The translations under genes and the position numbers were made by a program. 64,000 nucleotides of DNA from WTFY01 sp965203725. Lineage in GTDB: Bacteria; Pseudomonadota; Gammaproteobacteria; UBA4575. Shown here in pieces: positions 1-6,836 of this stretch. The stretch lies in NCBI GenBank assembly GCA_965203725.1, contig CBDBDH010000002.1:682001-746000 (forward strand), written 5' to 3'. The number at the start of each line of letters is the position of its first letter. Within the stretch, counting starts at the first letter, position 1. The notes below the pieces were generated by a model, which was not told the origin of the DNA, ran no database searches, and saw nothing but the letters and a program-made list of their open reading frames with translations.

Positions 1-135
1 CGCGGCACCGACAAGCAGAAAGTGGGACAGGTGGCGGCGGAAATCCGTGCGTTTCGCAAACCGGAACCGTACAAGGGCAAGGGGATCAAGTATTCCGATG
101 AGCGGGTGATCCGCAAAGAAGCGAAGAAAAAGTAG
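1..135 (+). CDS. rplF: 50S ribosomal protein L6, C-terminal end (partial)
   Basis: The window opens inside this gene; 44 codons and the TAG stop remain. The tail reads ...RAFRKPEPYKGKGIKY..., the conserved C-terminal end of bacterial L6, a large-subunit protein near the factor-binding site. It is followed 11 bases later by rplR, the standard order of the spc operon. The 5' part lies outside the window. Confidence 0.96.
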   Translation, partial: RGTDKQKVGQVAAEIRAFRKPEPYKGKGIKYSDERVIRKEAKKK

Positions 136-146
136 GCACTGAGCAG

Positions 147-500
147 ATGACAAACAAGGTTTCAAGACTGCGAAGGGCGCGCAAGACGCGCGGCAAGATT
201 GCCGAGCTGAAGGTACATCGCCTGTGCGTGCACCGTACGCTCAGACACACCTATGCCCAGGTGATTTCGCCGGATGCGGGGACCACCGTGGCGTGTGCCT
301 CCTCCCTGGAAGCCGAGTTGCGCAAGGCCGTCAAGCATACCGGCAACATCGAAGCTGCCAAGAAGGTCGGCGAGACGGTGGCCAAGCGTGCGAAGGAGAA
401 AGGGGTGGTGGACGTCGCTTTCGACCGTTCGGGGTTCAGATACCACGGCCGCGTCAAGGCCCTGGCGGATGCCGCGCGCGAAGCCGGGTTAAATTTTTAA
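147..500 (+). CDS. rplR: 50S ribosomal protein L18
   Basis: 117 codons, the usual length for L18, which binds 5S rRNA together with L5 and attaches it to the large subunit. The N-terminal basic stretch (RLRRARKTRGKI) and the C-terminal FDRSGFRYHGRVKALADAARE block are typical of the family. The gene sits between rplF and rpsE as in other spc operons and should be cotranscribed with them. Confidence 0.98.
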   Translation: MTNKVSRLRRARKTRGKIAELKVHRLCVHRTLRHTYAQVISPDAGTTVACASSLEAELRKAVKHTGNIEAAKKVGETVAKRAKEKGVVDVAFDRSGFRYHGRVKALADAAREAGLNF

Positions 501-521
501 ACAGAAGGTACGTATATTGCG

Positions 522-1028
522 ATGGTAGCGAAAGAACCAGCTAGGATTCCTGATGGCCTTGAAGAACGACTGATTGCAGTCAACCGGGTTGCCAAGGTGG
601 TCAAAGGTGGACGTCAGTTCGGCTTTACCGCACTGACCGTGGTCGGCGATGGCAACGGCAAGGTGGGCATCGGCTACGGCAAGGCCCGGGAAGTGCCCCT
701 GGCGATTCGCAAGGCGATGGAAAAAGCGCGCAAGGAGATGAAACAGGTACCGCTCAAGGACGGCACACTGCATTACCCCGTGGTGGGGCGCCATGGCGCT
801 GCGAAAGTCTTCATGCAGCCGGCCTCCGTGGGTACCAGTATCATTGCCGGCGGGGCCATGCGAGCCGTATTTGAAGTCGTCGGCATCAAGAACATCCTGT
901 CGAAATGCATCGGTTCCAAGAACCCGATCAACGTGGTGCAGGCGACCGTCAATGCGCTGAGCAGCATGCAGGAGCCGGACTATATCGCCGCAAAACGTGG
1001 CAAGACTATCGAAGAGGTATTGTCCTGA
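522..1028 (+). CDS. rpsE: 30S ribosomal protein S5
   Basis: 168 codons. S5 helps set decoding accuracy and forms part of the mRNA entry site. The N-terminal RNA-binding half contains VVKGGRQFGFTALTVVGDG and GKVGIGYGKAREVP; the C-terminal half has the GASVGTSIIAGG-like loop (here QPASVGTSIIAGG) and ends in ...KRGKTIEEVLS. Start chosen at the ATG that follows AGAAGG (about 13 bases upstream). Part of the spc operon. Confidence 0.98.
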   Translation: MVAKEPARIPDGLEERLIAVNRVAKVVKGGRQFGFTALTVVGDGNGKVGIGYGKAREVPLAIRKAMEKARKEMKQVPLKDGTLHYPVVGRHGAAKVFMQPASVGTSIIAGGAMRAVFEVVGIKNILSKCIGSKNPINVVQATVNALSSMQEPDYIAAKRGKTIEEVLS

Positions 1029-1047
1029 CCGACGGTGAGACCGGATC

Positions 1048-1230
1048 ATGAGCAAGCAACTGAAAGTGACACTGACCAAGAGCCTGAATGGCAGGCTTGC
1101 CGCACACAAGGCGTGCGCGCGCGGGCTGGGGATCCGGCGGATTCACAACCCGGTCACCGTCGCCGATACCCCGGAGAACCGGGGCATGATCCGCAAGATC
1201 GATTACATGCTCCAGGTGGAGGAAGCCTGA
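1048..1230 (+). CDS. rpmD: 50S ribosomal protein L30
   Basis: 60 codons, normal for bacterial L30. The protein shows the family's pattern: an N-terminal beta strand (LKVTLTKSLNGR), a basic helix (HKACARGLGIRR) and the conserved NPVTVADTPENRGMI motif. It lies between rpsE and rplO, as in the enterobacterial and pseudomonad spc operons. Confidence 0.97.
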   Translation: MSKQLKVTLTKSLNGRLAAHKACARGLGIRRIHNPVTVADTPENRGMIRKIDYMLQVEEA

Positions 1231-1241
1231 GGGCGAAGCAC

Positions 1242-1676
1242 ATGAAACTGAACGATCTGAAACCTGCACCAGGCAGCCGAATTGAGCGCAAGCGCGTTGG
1301 GCGCGGCATCGGTTCCGGGTATGGGAAAACCGGAGGGCGGGGACACAAGGGCCAGCATTCGCGATCGGGCGGTTACCACAAGGTGGGATTTGAGGGCGGC
1401 CAGATGCCGTTGCAGCGACGCCTGCCCAAGATCGGGTTTCGCTCGCGCAAGTCCGCGCAGACGGCCGTGCTACGCCTGCATGAGCTGGCCTCGATGGATT
1501 CCGGGGTGGTGGATATCGATGCATTGAAGAAAGCCGGGCTGGTGCATGCTGCGGCCAAGCGCGTCAAGGTGATTTTGTCCGGGAAGATCGAGGCCGCGGT
1601 GAAGACCAGGGGCCTGGTGTTCACGGCGGGCGCCAAAAAGGCCGTTGAAGCCGCCGGCGGGAGCATCCAGGACTGA
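1242..1676 (+). CDS. rplO: 50S ribosomal protein L15
   Basis: 144 codons from the ATG at 1242. The protein begins MKLNDLKPAPGS and has the Gly-rich GRGIGSGYGKTGGRGHKGQHSR-like N-terminal extension that threads into 23S rRNA, and a globular C-terminal half. The frame is open upstream to 1035, but the earlier start would overlap rpmD and add residues unlike L15. Its TGA overlaps the ATG of secY by one base (TGATG), which suggests coupled translation. Confidence 0.97.
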   Translation: MKLNDLKPAPGSRIERKRVGRGIGSGYGKTGGRGHKGQHSRSGGYHKVGFEGGQMPLQRRLPKIGFRSRKSAQTAVLRLHELASMDSGVVDIDALKKAGLVHAAAKRVKVILSGKIEAAVKTRGLVFTAGAKKAVEAAGGSIQD

Positions 1677-3019
1677 TGGCACGTTCAGGTGCAAACGCGG
1701 TGGGCGGGCTTGCCGGGCTGGGCCAGGTCAGCGAACTTCGAAAGCGTATAGTTTTCGTGCTGGTGGCCCTGGTGGTGTACCGCATCGGCACGTTCATCCC
1801 CGTTCCGGGGATCGATCCGGGGGCGATGGCGCGGTTTTTCGAACAGCAGAGCAGCACCATACTCGGCATGTTCAACATGTTTTCCGGGGGCGCACTGGAG
1901 CGCTTGAGCATTTTTGCGCTCGGCATCATGCCGTACATCTCCGCGTCCATCATCATGCAGTTGATGAGTGCCGTGGTGCCTTCGCTGAAGGAACTCAAGA
2001 AGGAAGGCGAGTCCGGCCGGCGTAAGATCACCCAGTACACGCGCTACGGAACCGTTTTCCTGGCTACCTTCCAGGCCATCGGCGTGTCCATCGCCCTGCA
2101 GAACCAGCAGGTCGCCCTGAGCCCGGGCATCGGCTTTGCATTCACCGTGACCATCAGCCTGGTCACCGGCACGATGTTTTTGATGTGGCTGGGTGAGCAG
2201 ATCACAGAACGCGGCATCGGCAACGGCATTTCCATCATCATCTTTGCCGGAATCGTGGCGGGACTGCCGGCCGCCATCGGCGGCACCCTGGATCTGGTCG
2301 CCCAGGGCGCGCTGGGCGAGGGATTTGCGCTGTTCCTTTTCCTGATGGCGATTTCCGTCACGGCCTTCGTGATCTTTGCGGAACGGGCGCAGCGGCGAAT
2401 CACGGTCAATTACGCACGCCGCCAGCAGGGCCGGAAAATGTTCGCGGCCCAGTCCAGCCACCTGCCGCTCAAGCTCAACATGTCAGGCGTGATCCCGCCG
2501 ATCTTCGCCTCCAGCATCATCCTGTTCCCGGCCACCCTGCTGCAGTGGTCGAGCAGTTCGGAGGGAGGAGTTTCCTGGCTGCAGCAGATGGCCAACGCCA
2601 TCTCGCCCGGCCAGCCCCTGTATGTCCTGCTGTACGCGCTTGCGATCGTGTTCTTCTGTTTCTTCTATACCGCGATCGTGTTCGATTCGCGCGAAACGGC
2701 GGACAACCTGAAGCGCTCCGGCGCCTTCATCCCGGGCATCCGCCCGGGCGACCAGACCGCGCGCTACATCGACGGGGTGCTGACACGGCTGACGGCCGTC
2801 GGTGCGATCTACATCACTCTGGTCTGCCTGTTGCCCGAGTTCCTGATTCTCAAGTACAGTGTGCCGTTTTACTTCGGCGGAACCTCCCTGCTGATCATCG
2901 TGGTCGTGGTGATGGATTTCATGGCACAGGTACAGGCGCACCTGATGTCGCACCAGTACGAGGGCTTGATGAAGAAGGCCAACCTGAAGGGTTACGGGCG
3001 TGCAGGCAGTTTGCGCTAG
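1676..3019 (+). CDS. secY: Sec translocon subunit SecY
   Basis: 447 codons, normal length. SecY forms the protein-conducting channel of the inner membrane with SecE and SecG. About ten hydrophobic segments are visible. Family landmarks are the start (GLGQVSELRKRI), the plug region near FNMFSGGALERLSIFALGIMPYI, the cytoplasmic loops with YARRQQGRKMF, and the tail YEGLMKKANLKGYGR. The position after rplO in the spc operon is the conserved one. Confidence 0.98.
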   Translation: MARSGANAVGGLAGLGQVSELRKRIVFVLVALVVYRIGTFIPVPGIDPGAMARFFEQQSSTILGMFNMFSGGALERLSIFALGIMPYISASIIMQLMSAVVPSLKELKKEGESGRRKITQYTRYGTVFLATFQAIGVSIALQNQQVALSPGIGFAFTVTISLVTGTMFLMWLGEQITERGIGNGISIIIFAGIVAGLPAAIGGTLDLVAQGALGEGFALFLFLMAISVTAFVIFAERAQRRITVNYARRQQGRKMFAAQSSHLPLKLNMSGVIPPIFASSIILFPATLLQWSSSSEGGVSWLQQMANAISPGQPLYVLLYALAIVFFCFFYTAIVFDSRETADNLKRSGAFIPGIRPGDQTARYIDGVLTRLTAVGAIYITLVCLLPEFLILKYSVPFYFGGTSLLIIVVVVMDFMAQVQAHLMSHQYEGLMKKANLKGYGRAGSLR

Positions 3020-3036
3020 ATTGAGGTGAGAGAGCG

Positions 3037-3150
3037 ATGAAAGTACGGGCATCAGTAAAAAGAATGTGCAGGAACTGCAGGATTGTGCGGCGCAACGGGG
3101 TGGTGCGCGTGATATGCAAGGACCCCCGGCACAAGCAGCGCCAGGGCTGA
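3037..3150 (+). CDS. rpmJ: 50S ribosomal protein L36
   Basis: A 37-codon gene starting MKVRASVKRMC. It is the zinc-binding form: C11, C14, C27 and H32 make the ribbon. L36 is the smallest large-subunit protein and lies between secY and rpsM in many gammaproteobacteria, as here. An RBS (GGTGAGAGAG) lies just upstream. It is short enough to be missed by length-filtered gene calling. Confidence 0.97.
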   Translation: MKVRASVKRMCRNCRIVRRNGVVRVICKDPRHKQRQG

Positions 3151-3209
3151 TGCCGGCGGACGGGACCTGCGGTTTGCAAACAGCGGAATATTTTTTGAGG
3201 AAACATTAA

Positions 3210-3566
3210 ATGGCACGTATTTCCGGGATCAACGTACCGGTGCACAAGCATGCGGAAATCGCCCTGACGGCCATCTACGGCATCGGGCGCTCGAGTTCCC
3301 GCAAGATCTGTGCTGCGGCGGGCGTCAAGGCGAACACCAAGATCAAGGATCTGAGCGAGGACGAGGTCGGGCGCTTGCGCACGGAAGTGGCCAAGTACCG
3401 GGTGGAAGGCGACTTGCGCCGCGAAGTGACCGTGAACATTAAACGACTGATGGATCTTGGAACCTATCGCGGCATCCGGCATCGTCGCGGATTGCCGCTG
3501 CACGGGCAGCGCACCCGCACCAATGCCCGCACCCGCAAGGGTCCGAGACGTCCCGTCAAGAGATAA
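3210..3566 (+). CDS. rpsM: 30S ribosomal protein S13
   Basis: 118 codons, standard length. S13 sits in the 30S head and contacts the P-site tRNA and the subunit bridge. Landmarks are the helix-two-turn-helix region (HAEIALTAIYGIGRSSSRKIC), RREVTVNIKRLMDLGTYRG, and the basic tail GQRTRTNARTRKGPRR. It is the first gene of the alpha operon (rpsM-rpsK-rpsD-rpoA-rplQ). A strong AGG-rich RBS (TTGAGGAAAC) precedes the ATG. Confidence 0.98.
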   Translation: MARISGINVPVHKHAEIALTAIYGIGRSSSRKICAAAGVKANTKIKDLSEDEVGRLRTEVAKYRVEGDLRREVTVNIKRLMDLGTYRGIRHRRGLPLHGQRTRTNARTRKGPRRPVKR

Positions 3567-3589
3567 GCAAAAGGGTATCCAGGATCATT

Positions 3590-3979
3590 ATGGCAAAAAC
3601 ACCGACACGCGCCAGAAAGAAAGCGAAACGCGTCGTCACGGACGGCGTGGCACACATTCACGCATCCTTCAACAACACGATCGTGACGATCACCGACCGG
3701 CAGGGGAATGCCCTGGCCTGGGCGACCTCGGGCGGCTCGGGATTTCGCGGCTCACGAAAGAGCACGCCGTTCGCCGCGCAAACGGCGGCCCAGCGTGCCG
3801 GGCAGGTGGCGCAGGAGTACGGCCTGAAATACCTGGAGATCCGGATCAAGGGCCCCGGCCCGGGTCGCGAATCGGCGGTTCGCGCCCTGAATGCGATGGG
3901 GTACAAGATCACCAACATCAACGACGTGACGCCAATCCCGCACAACGGCTGTCGTCCGCCCAAGCGTCGACGGGTATAA
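3590..3979 (+). CDS. rpsK: 30S ribosomal protein S11
   Basis: 129 codons. S11 forms part of the mRNA exit channel on the platform of the small subunit. The block VADGVAHIHASFNNTIVTI-like region (here VTDGVAHIHASFNNTIVTI) and the C-terminal DVTPIPHNGCRPPKRRRV are diagnostic; the Asn-Gly in the tail is the conserved isoaspartate site of S11. Second gene of the alpha operon. Confidence 0.98.
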   Translation: MAKTPTRARKKAKRVVTDGVAHIHASFNNTIVTITDRQGNALAWATSGGSGFRGSRKSTPFAAQTAAQRAGQVAQEYGLKYLEIRIKGPGPGRESAVRALNAMGYKITNINDVTPIPHNGCRPPKRRRV

Positions 3980-3991
3980 GGTGAGGTCAAG

Positions 3992-4612
3992 ATGGCACGT
4001 TATCTAGGACCCAAATGCAAGATCAGCCGCCGCGAAGGCGCGGACCTCATGTTGAAGAGCCGCGCGCGCCCGCTCGATTCGAAATGCAAGATTGACAAGC
4101 TGCCCGGCCAGCACGGCGACAAGCGGGGCCGGGTGTCCAACTACGGGATGCAGTTGCGCGAGAAGCAGAAACTGCGCCGCATCTACGGGGTGCTCGAGCG
4201 CCAGTTCAGGAACTATTACAAGCGGGCCTCGCGCCTGAAGGGCTCGACCGGTGAAAACCTGCTGAAGATTCTCGAGTGCCGGCTGGACAACGTCGTCTAC
4301 CGGATGGGCTTCGGGGTCACGCGTGCCGAGTGCCGCCAGCTGGTCAGCCACAAGGCCATCGAGGTGAACGGGGTGACGGTGAGTATCCCTTCCTATCACG
4401 TGTCTCCGGAGGACGTGATTTCGGTGCGCGAAAAGTCCACGAAACAACTGCGGATCAAGGATGCGCTGAATGCAGCGGAACAGATCGGCCTGCCGGACTG
4501 GGTGGATGTCGATGCCAAGAAGATGCAGGGCAAGTTCAAGTCCGTTCCGGAGCGTGATGATCTGCCGCCGGATATCAACGAGTCGCTCGTGGTCGAGCTG
4601 TATTCCAAGTAA
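3992..4612 (+). CDS. rpsD: 30S ribosomal protein S4
   Basis: 206 codons, as in Escherichia coli. S4 starts 30S assembly by binding the 5' domain of 16S rRNA; in E. coli it also represses the alpha operon by binding the rpsM leader, and I infer similar control here. The N-terminus (MARYLGPKCKISRREG) and the S4 RNA-binding fold (LECRLDNVVYRMGFGVTRAECRQLV) are clear. Confidence 0.98.
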   Translation: MARYLGPKCKISRREGADLMLKSRARPLDSKCKIDKLPGQHGDKRGRVSNYGMQLREKQKLRRIYGVLERQFRNYYKRASRLKGSTGENLLKILECRLDNVVYRMGFGVTRAECRQLVSHKAIEVNGVTVSIPSYHVSPEDVISVREKSTKQLRIKDALNAAEQIGLPDWVDVDAKKMQGKFKSVPERDDLPPDINESLVVELYSK

Positions 4613-4636
4613 CGAGAATTTAAGGGGTTAGCATAA

Positions 4637-5626
4637 ATGGGCGCAAATGAGTTGCTGAAGCCAAGAGTGGTTGATGTTCACCTGGTCGACGAATGCCGCG
4701 CGAAAGTCGTGCTGGAGCCGCTGGACCGTGGTTTCGGACATACGCTTGGCAATGCGTTGAGACGGATCCTGCTGTCCTCCATACCGGGATGTGCCGTCGT
4801 GGAGGTGCAGATCGATGGCGTCTTGCACGAGTACACGGCGATCGAGGGCGTGCAGGAGGATGTCGTCGACATACTGCTGAACCTGAAAGGCATCGCGATC
4901 GTCATGCACGAGCGCTCGGAAGCCACCCTCAGCCTGAACAAGAAGGGCCCGGGTGTGGCAACGGCCGGGGACATCGAGGTCGACCACGACGTGGAGATCA
5001 TGAACAAGGACCATGTCATTGCCCACCTGACGGAGCGGGGATCGCTGAACATGACCCTGAAGGTCGCCAAGGGCCGCGGCTACCAGCCGGCGGCGCAACG
5101 GCGCAATGACGAAGACCGTGCGATCGGCTCCCTGCTGCTCGATGCGAGTTTCAGCCCGGTACGCCGGGTGGCCTATTCCGTTGAAAGTGCGCGCGTGGAA
5201 CAGCGCACGGACCTGGACAAGCTGATCTTCGACCTGGAGACGAACGGAACCGTCAACCCGGAGGAGACCATTCGCAAGGCGGCGGGCGTACTGCAGCAGC
5301 AGCTGTCCGTATTCGTGGACCTGCAGGGTGACGAGCAGGTCGAACCCGACGAGGCCGAGCCCGAAATCGATCCGATCCTGGTCCGGCCCGTGGACGACCT
5401 GGAGCTGACCGTGCGTTCCGCCAACTGCCTGAAGGCGGAGAAAATCTACTATATCGGCGATCTGATCCAGCGCACGGAAGTGGAACTGCTGAAAACCCCC
5501 AACCTGGGCAAGAAGTCCCTGACGGAAATCAAGGATGTACTGGGGACCCACGGCCTGTCGCTGGGGATGCGCCTGGAAAACTGGCCGCCGGCCAACCTGC
5601 GCGAAGACCGCAAGGTTCTCGTCTGA
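4637..5626 (+). CDS. rpoA: RNA polymerase alpha subunit
   Basis: 329 codons, the usual length. The N-terminal domain (about 1-230), with PLDRGFGHTLGNALRRILLSS, dimerises and holds beta and beta'. A short acidic linker (about 231-245) leads to the C-terminal domain with RSANCLKAEKIYYIGDLIQRTE and LLKTPNLGKKSLTEIKD, which contacts UP elements and activators. Fourth gene of the alpha operon. Confidence 0.99.
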   Translation: MGANELLKPRVVDVHLVDECRAKVVLEPLDRGFGHTLGNALRRILLSSIPGCAVVEVQIDGVLHEYTAIEGVQEDVVDILLNLKGIAIVMHERSEATLSLNKKGPGVATAGDIEVDHDVEIMNKDHVIAHLTERGSLNMTLKVAKGRGYQPAAQRRNDEDRAIGSLLLDASFSPVRRVAYSVESARVEQRTDLDKLIFDLETNGTVNPEETIRKAAGVLQQQLSVFVDLQGDEQVEPDEAEPEIDPILVRPVDDLELTVRSANCLKAEKIYYIGDLIQRTEVELLKTPNLGKKSLTEIKDVLGTHGLSLGMRLENWPPANLREDRKVLV

Positions 5627-5647
5627 ATGCATTAACCGGGAAAGAGT

Positions 5648-6019
5648 ATGAGGCACCGCCAGTCAGGACGTCGGTTAAACCGAAACAGCCCGCATCGCAA
5701 GGCGATGATGAGCAACATGGCCACTTCGCTGTTTTCGCACGAAGTCATCCGCACCACCTTGCCCAAGGCCAAGGATCTGCGCCGTTATGCCGAACCGCTG
5801 ATCACGCTCGCCAAGGAAGACAGTGTTGCACGGCGACGCCAGGCGTTCTCGAAACTGCGCGACAAGGCCAGCGTGGGCAAGCTCTTCACCGAGCTTGGAC
5901 CCCGGTACAAGGCGCGCCCGGGCGGCTACCTGCGAATCCTGAAATGCGGTTTTCGCCGCGGTGACAATGCCCCCATGGCCGTGGTGGAACTGGTCGACCG
6001 GCCCAGCGAGGAAGAGTAG
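5648..6019 (+). CDS. rplQ: 50S ribosomal protein L17
   Basis: 123 codons beginning MRHRQSGRRLNRNSPHRKAM, the hallmark of L17, with the conserved TTLPKAKDLRRYAEPLITLAK block. L17 lies near the exit of the peptide tunnel. It closes the alpha operon. I see no strong intrinsic terminator in the 70 bases after it, so some transcription may continue into the SAM hydrolase gene. Confidence 0.98.
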   Translation: MRHRQSGRRLNRNSPHRKAMMSNMATSLFSHEVIRTTLPKAKDLRRYAEPLITLAKEDSVARRRQAFSKLRDKASVGKLFTELGPRYKARPGGYLRILKCGFRRGDNAPMAVVELVDRPSEEE

Positions 6020-6089
6020 TAAACCTCGCCGTCAAGACCTGCGCGCCGGATGAAGTCCGCCTGGACCACCCCCCGGGTTCCCATCTGCC

Positions 6090-6830
6090 ATGAGGCCGAT
6101 CGTACTCGCCACCGACTACGGAATCTCCGGGGCCTATGTCGGTCAACTCAAGTCCGCCATCTACACGCTCGCACCCGAAGCCCGGGTCATCGATCTCATC
6201 CATGACCTGCCCGCGTTCAACCCCAGGGCCTCGGCCTACCTGCTGGCAAGCCTCCTGGAGTACCTCCCCGGGGAGTCCGTGATCGTCGGCGTGGTCGACC
6301 CCGGCGTGGGGTCTGCGCGGCGCCCGATCGTCCTGGAAGGGGACGACTATACGTTCACGGGGCCGGACAATGGCCTGTTCTCGATCGTATCGAGAAAGCT
6401 GTCCGAGGCCCGCTGGTTCGAGATCGCACAGTCTGTCAAGCCCGCATCGAACACCTTTCACGGGCGAGACGTCTTTGCACCGGTTGCAGCACAGATCGTT
6501 TCAGGGGCGATCCCCGGGCTTGAACCCGTGCCGGCCGATACCCTGGCGGGCACCGGCTGGCCCGATGATCTTCATGAAATCGTATATGTCGATCACTTTG
6601 GCAACGCACTGACCGGCATCCGCTGCCGGCCGTCCGACAAAAACCGGGTATTGAAAATCCACGAAAAGGAGCTCCGCTATGCGCCGGCCTTTCACTGTGT
6701 GGCACCGGGGGAAGGCTTCTGGTACGACAATTCCAACGGCCTGGTTGAAGTGGCCGTGCGTGACGGGTCGGGAGCTTCGAGGTTCGACCTCAAGGTGGGA
6801 GACCCGGTGGGTTTTGAAGGTGGAGCCTGA
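6090..6830 (+). CDS. SAM hydroxide adenosyltransferase (DUF62 family)
   Basis: 246 codons. Proteins of this family split S-adenosylmethionine into adenosine and methionine using an activated hydroxide. Family motifs are visible: the N-terminal LATDYG (Asp9), VVDPGVGSARRPI, TGPDNGLFS and FHGRDVFAP. The N-terminal domain is about residues 1-155 and the C-terminal barrel about 165-246. It is convergent with uvrA, with six bases between the two genes and no visible terminator. Placement right after the ribosomal operon is unusual. Its physiological role in bacteria is poorly defined. Confidence 0.88.
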   Translation: MRPIVLATDYGISGAYVGQLKSAIYTLAPEARVIDLIHDLPAFNPRASAYLLASLLEYLPGESVIVGVVDPGVGSARRPIVLEGDDYTFTGPDNGLFSIVSRKLSEARWFEIAQSVKPASNTFHGRDVFAPVAAQIVSGAIPGLEPVPADTLAGTGWPDDLHEIVYVDHFGNALTGIRCRPSDKNRVLKIHEKELRYAPAFHCVAPGEGFWYDNSNGLVEVAVRDGSGASRFDLKVGDPVGFEGGA

Positions 6831-6836
6831 AGAAAA

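Noticed and set aside
1035..1241. Extended start of rplO at 1035
   Set aside because: It would overlap the whole of rpmD and add a segment unlike L15. The ATG at 1242 starts the family sequence.
3172..3196. GTTTGCAAAC palindrome followed by six Ts as a terminator between rpmJ and rpsM
   Set aside because: The palindrome has no room for a loop, and a stable stem longer than four pairs cannot be built. The T-run comes ten bases later, inside the rpsM leader.
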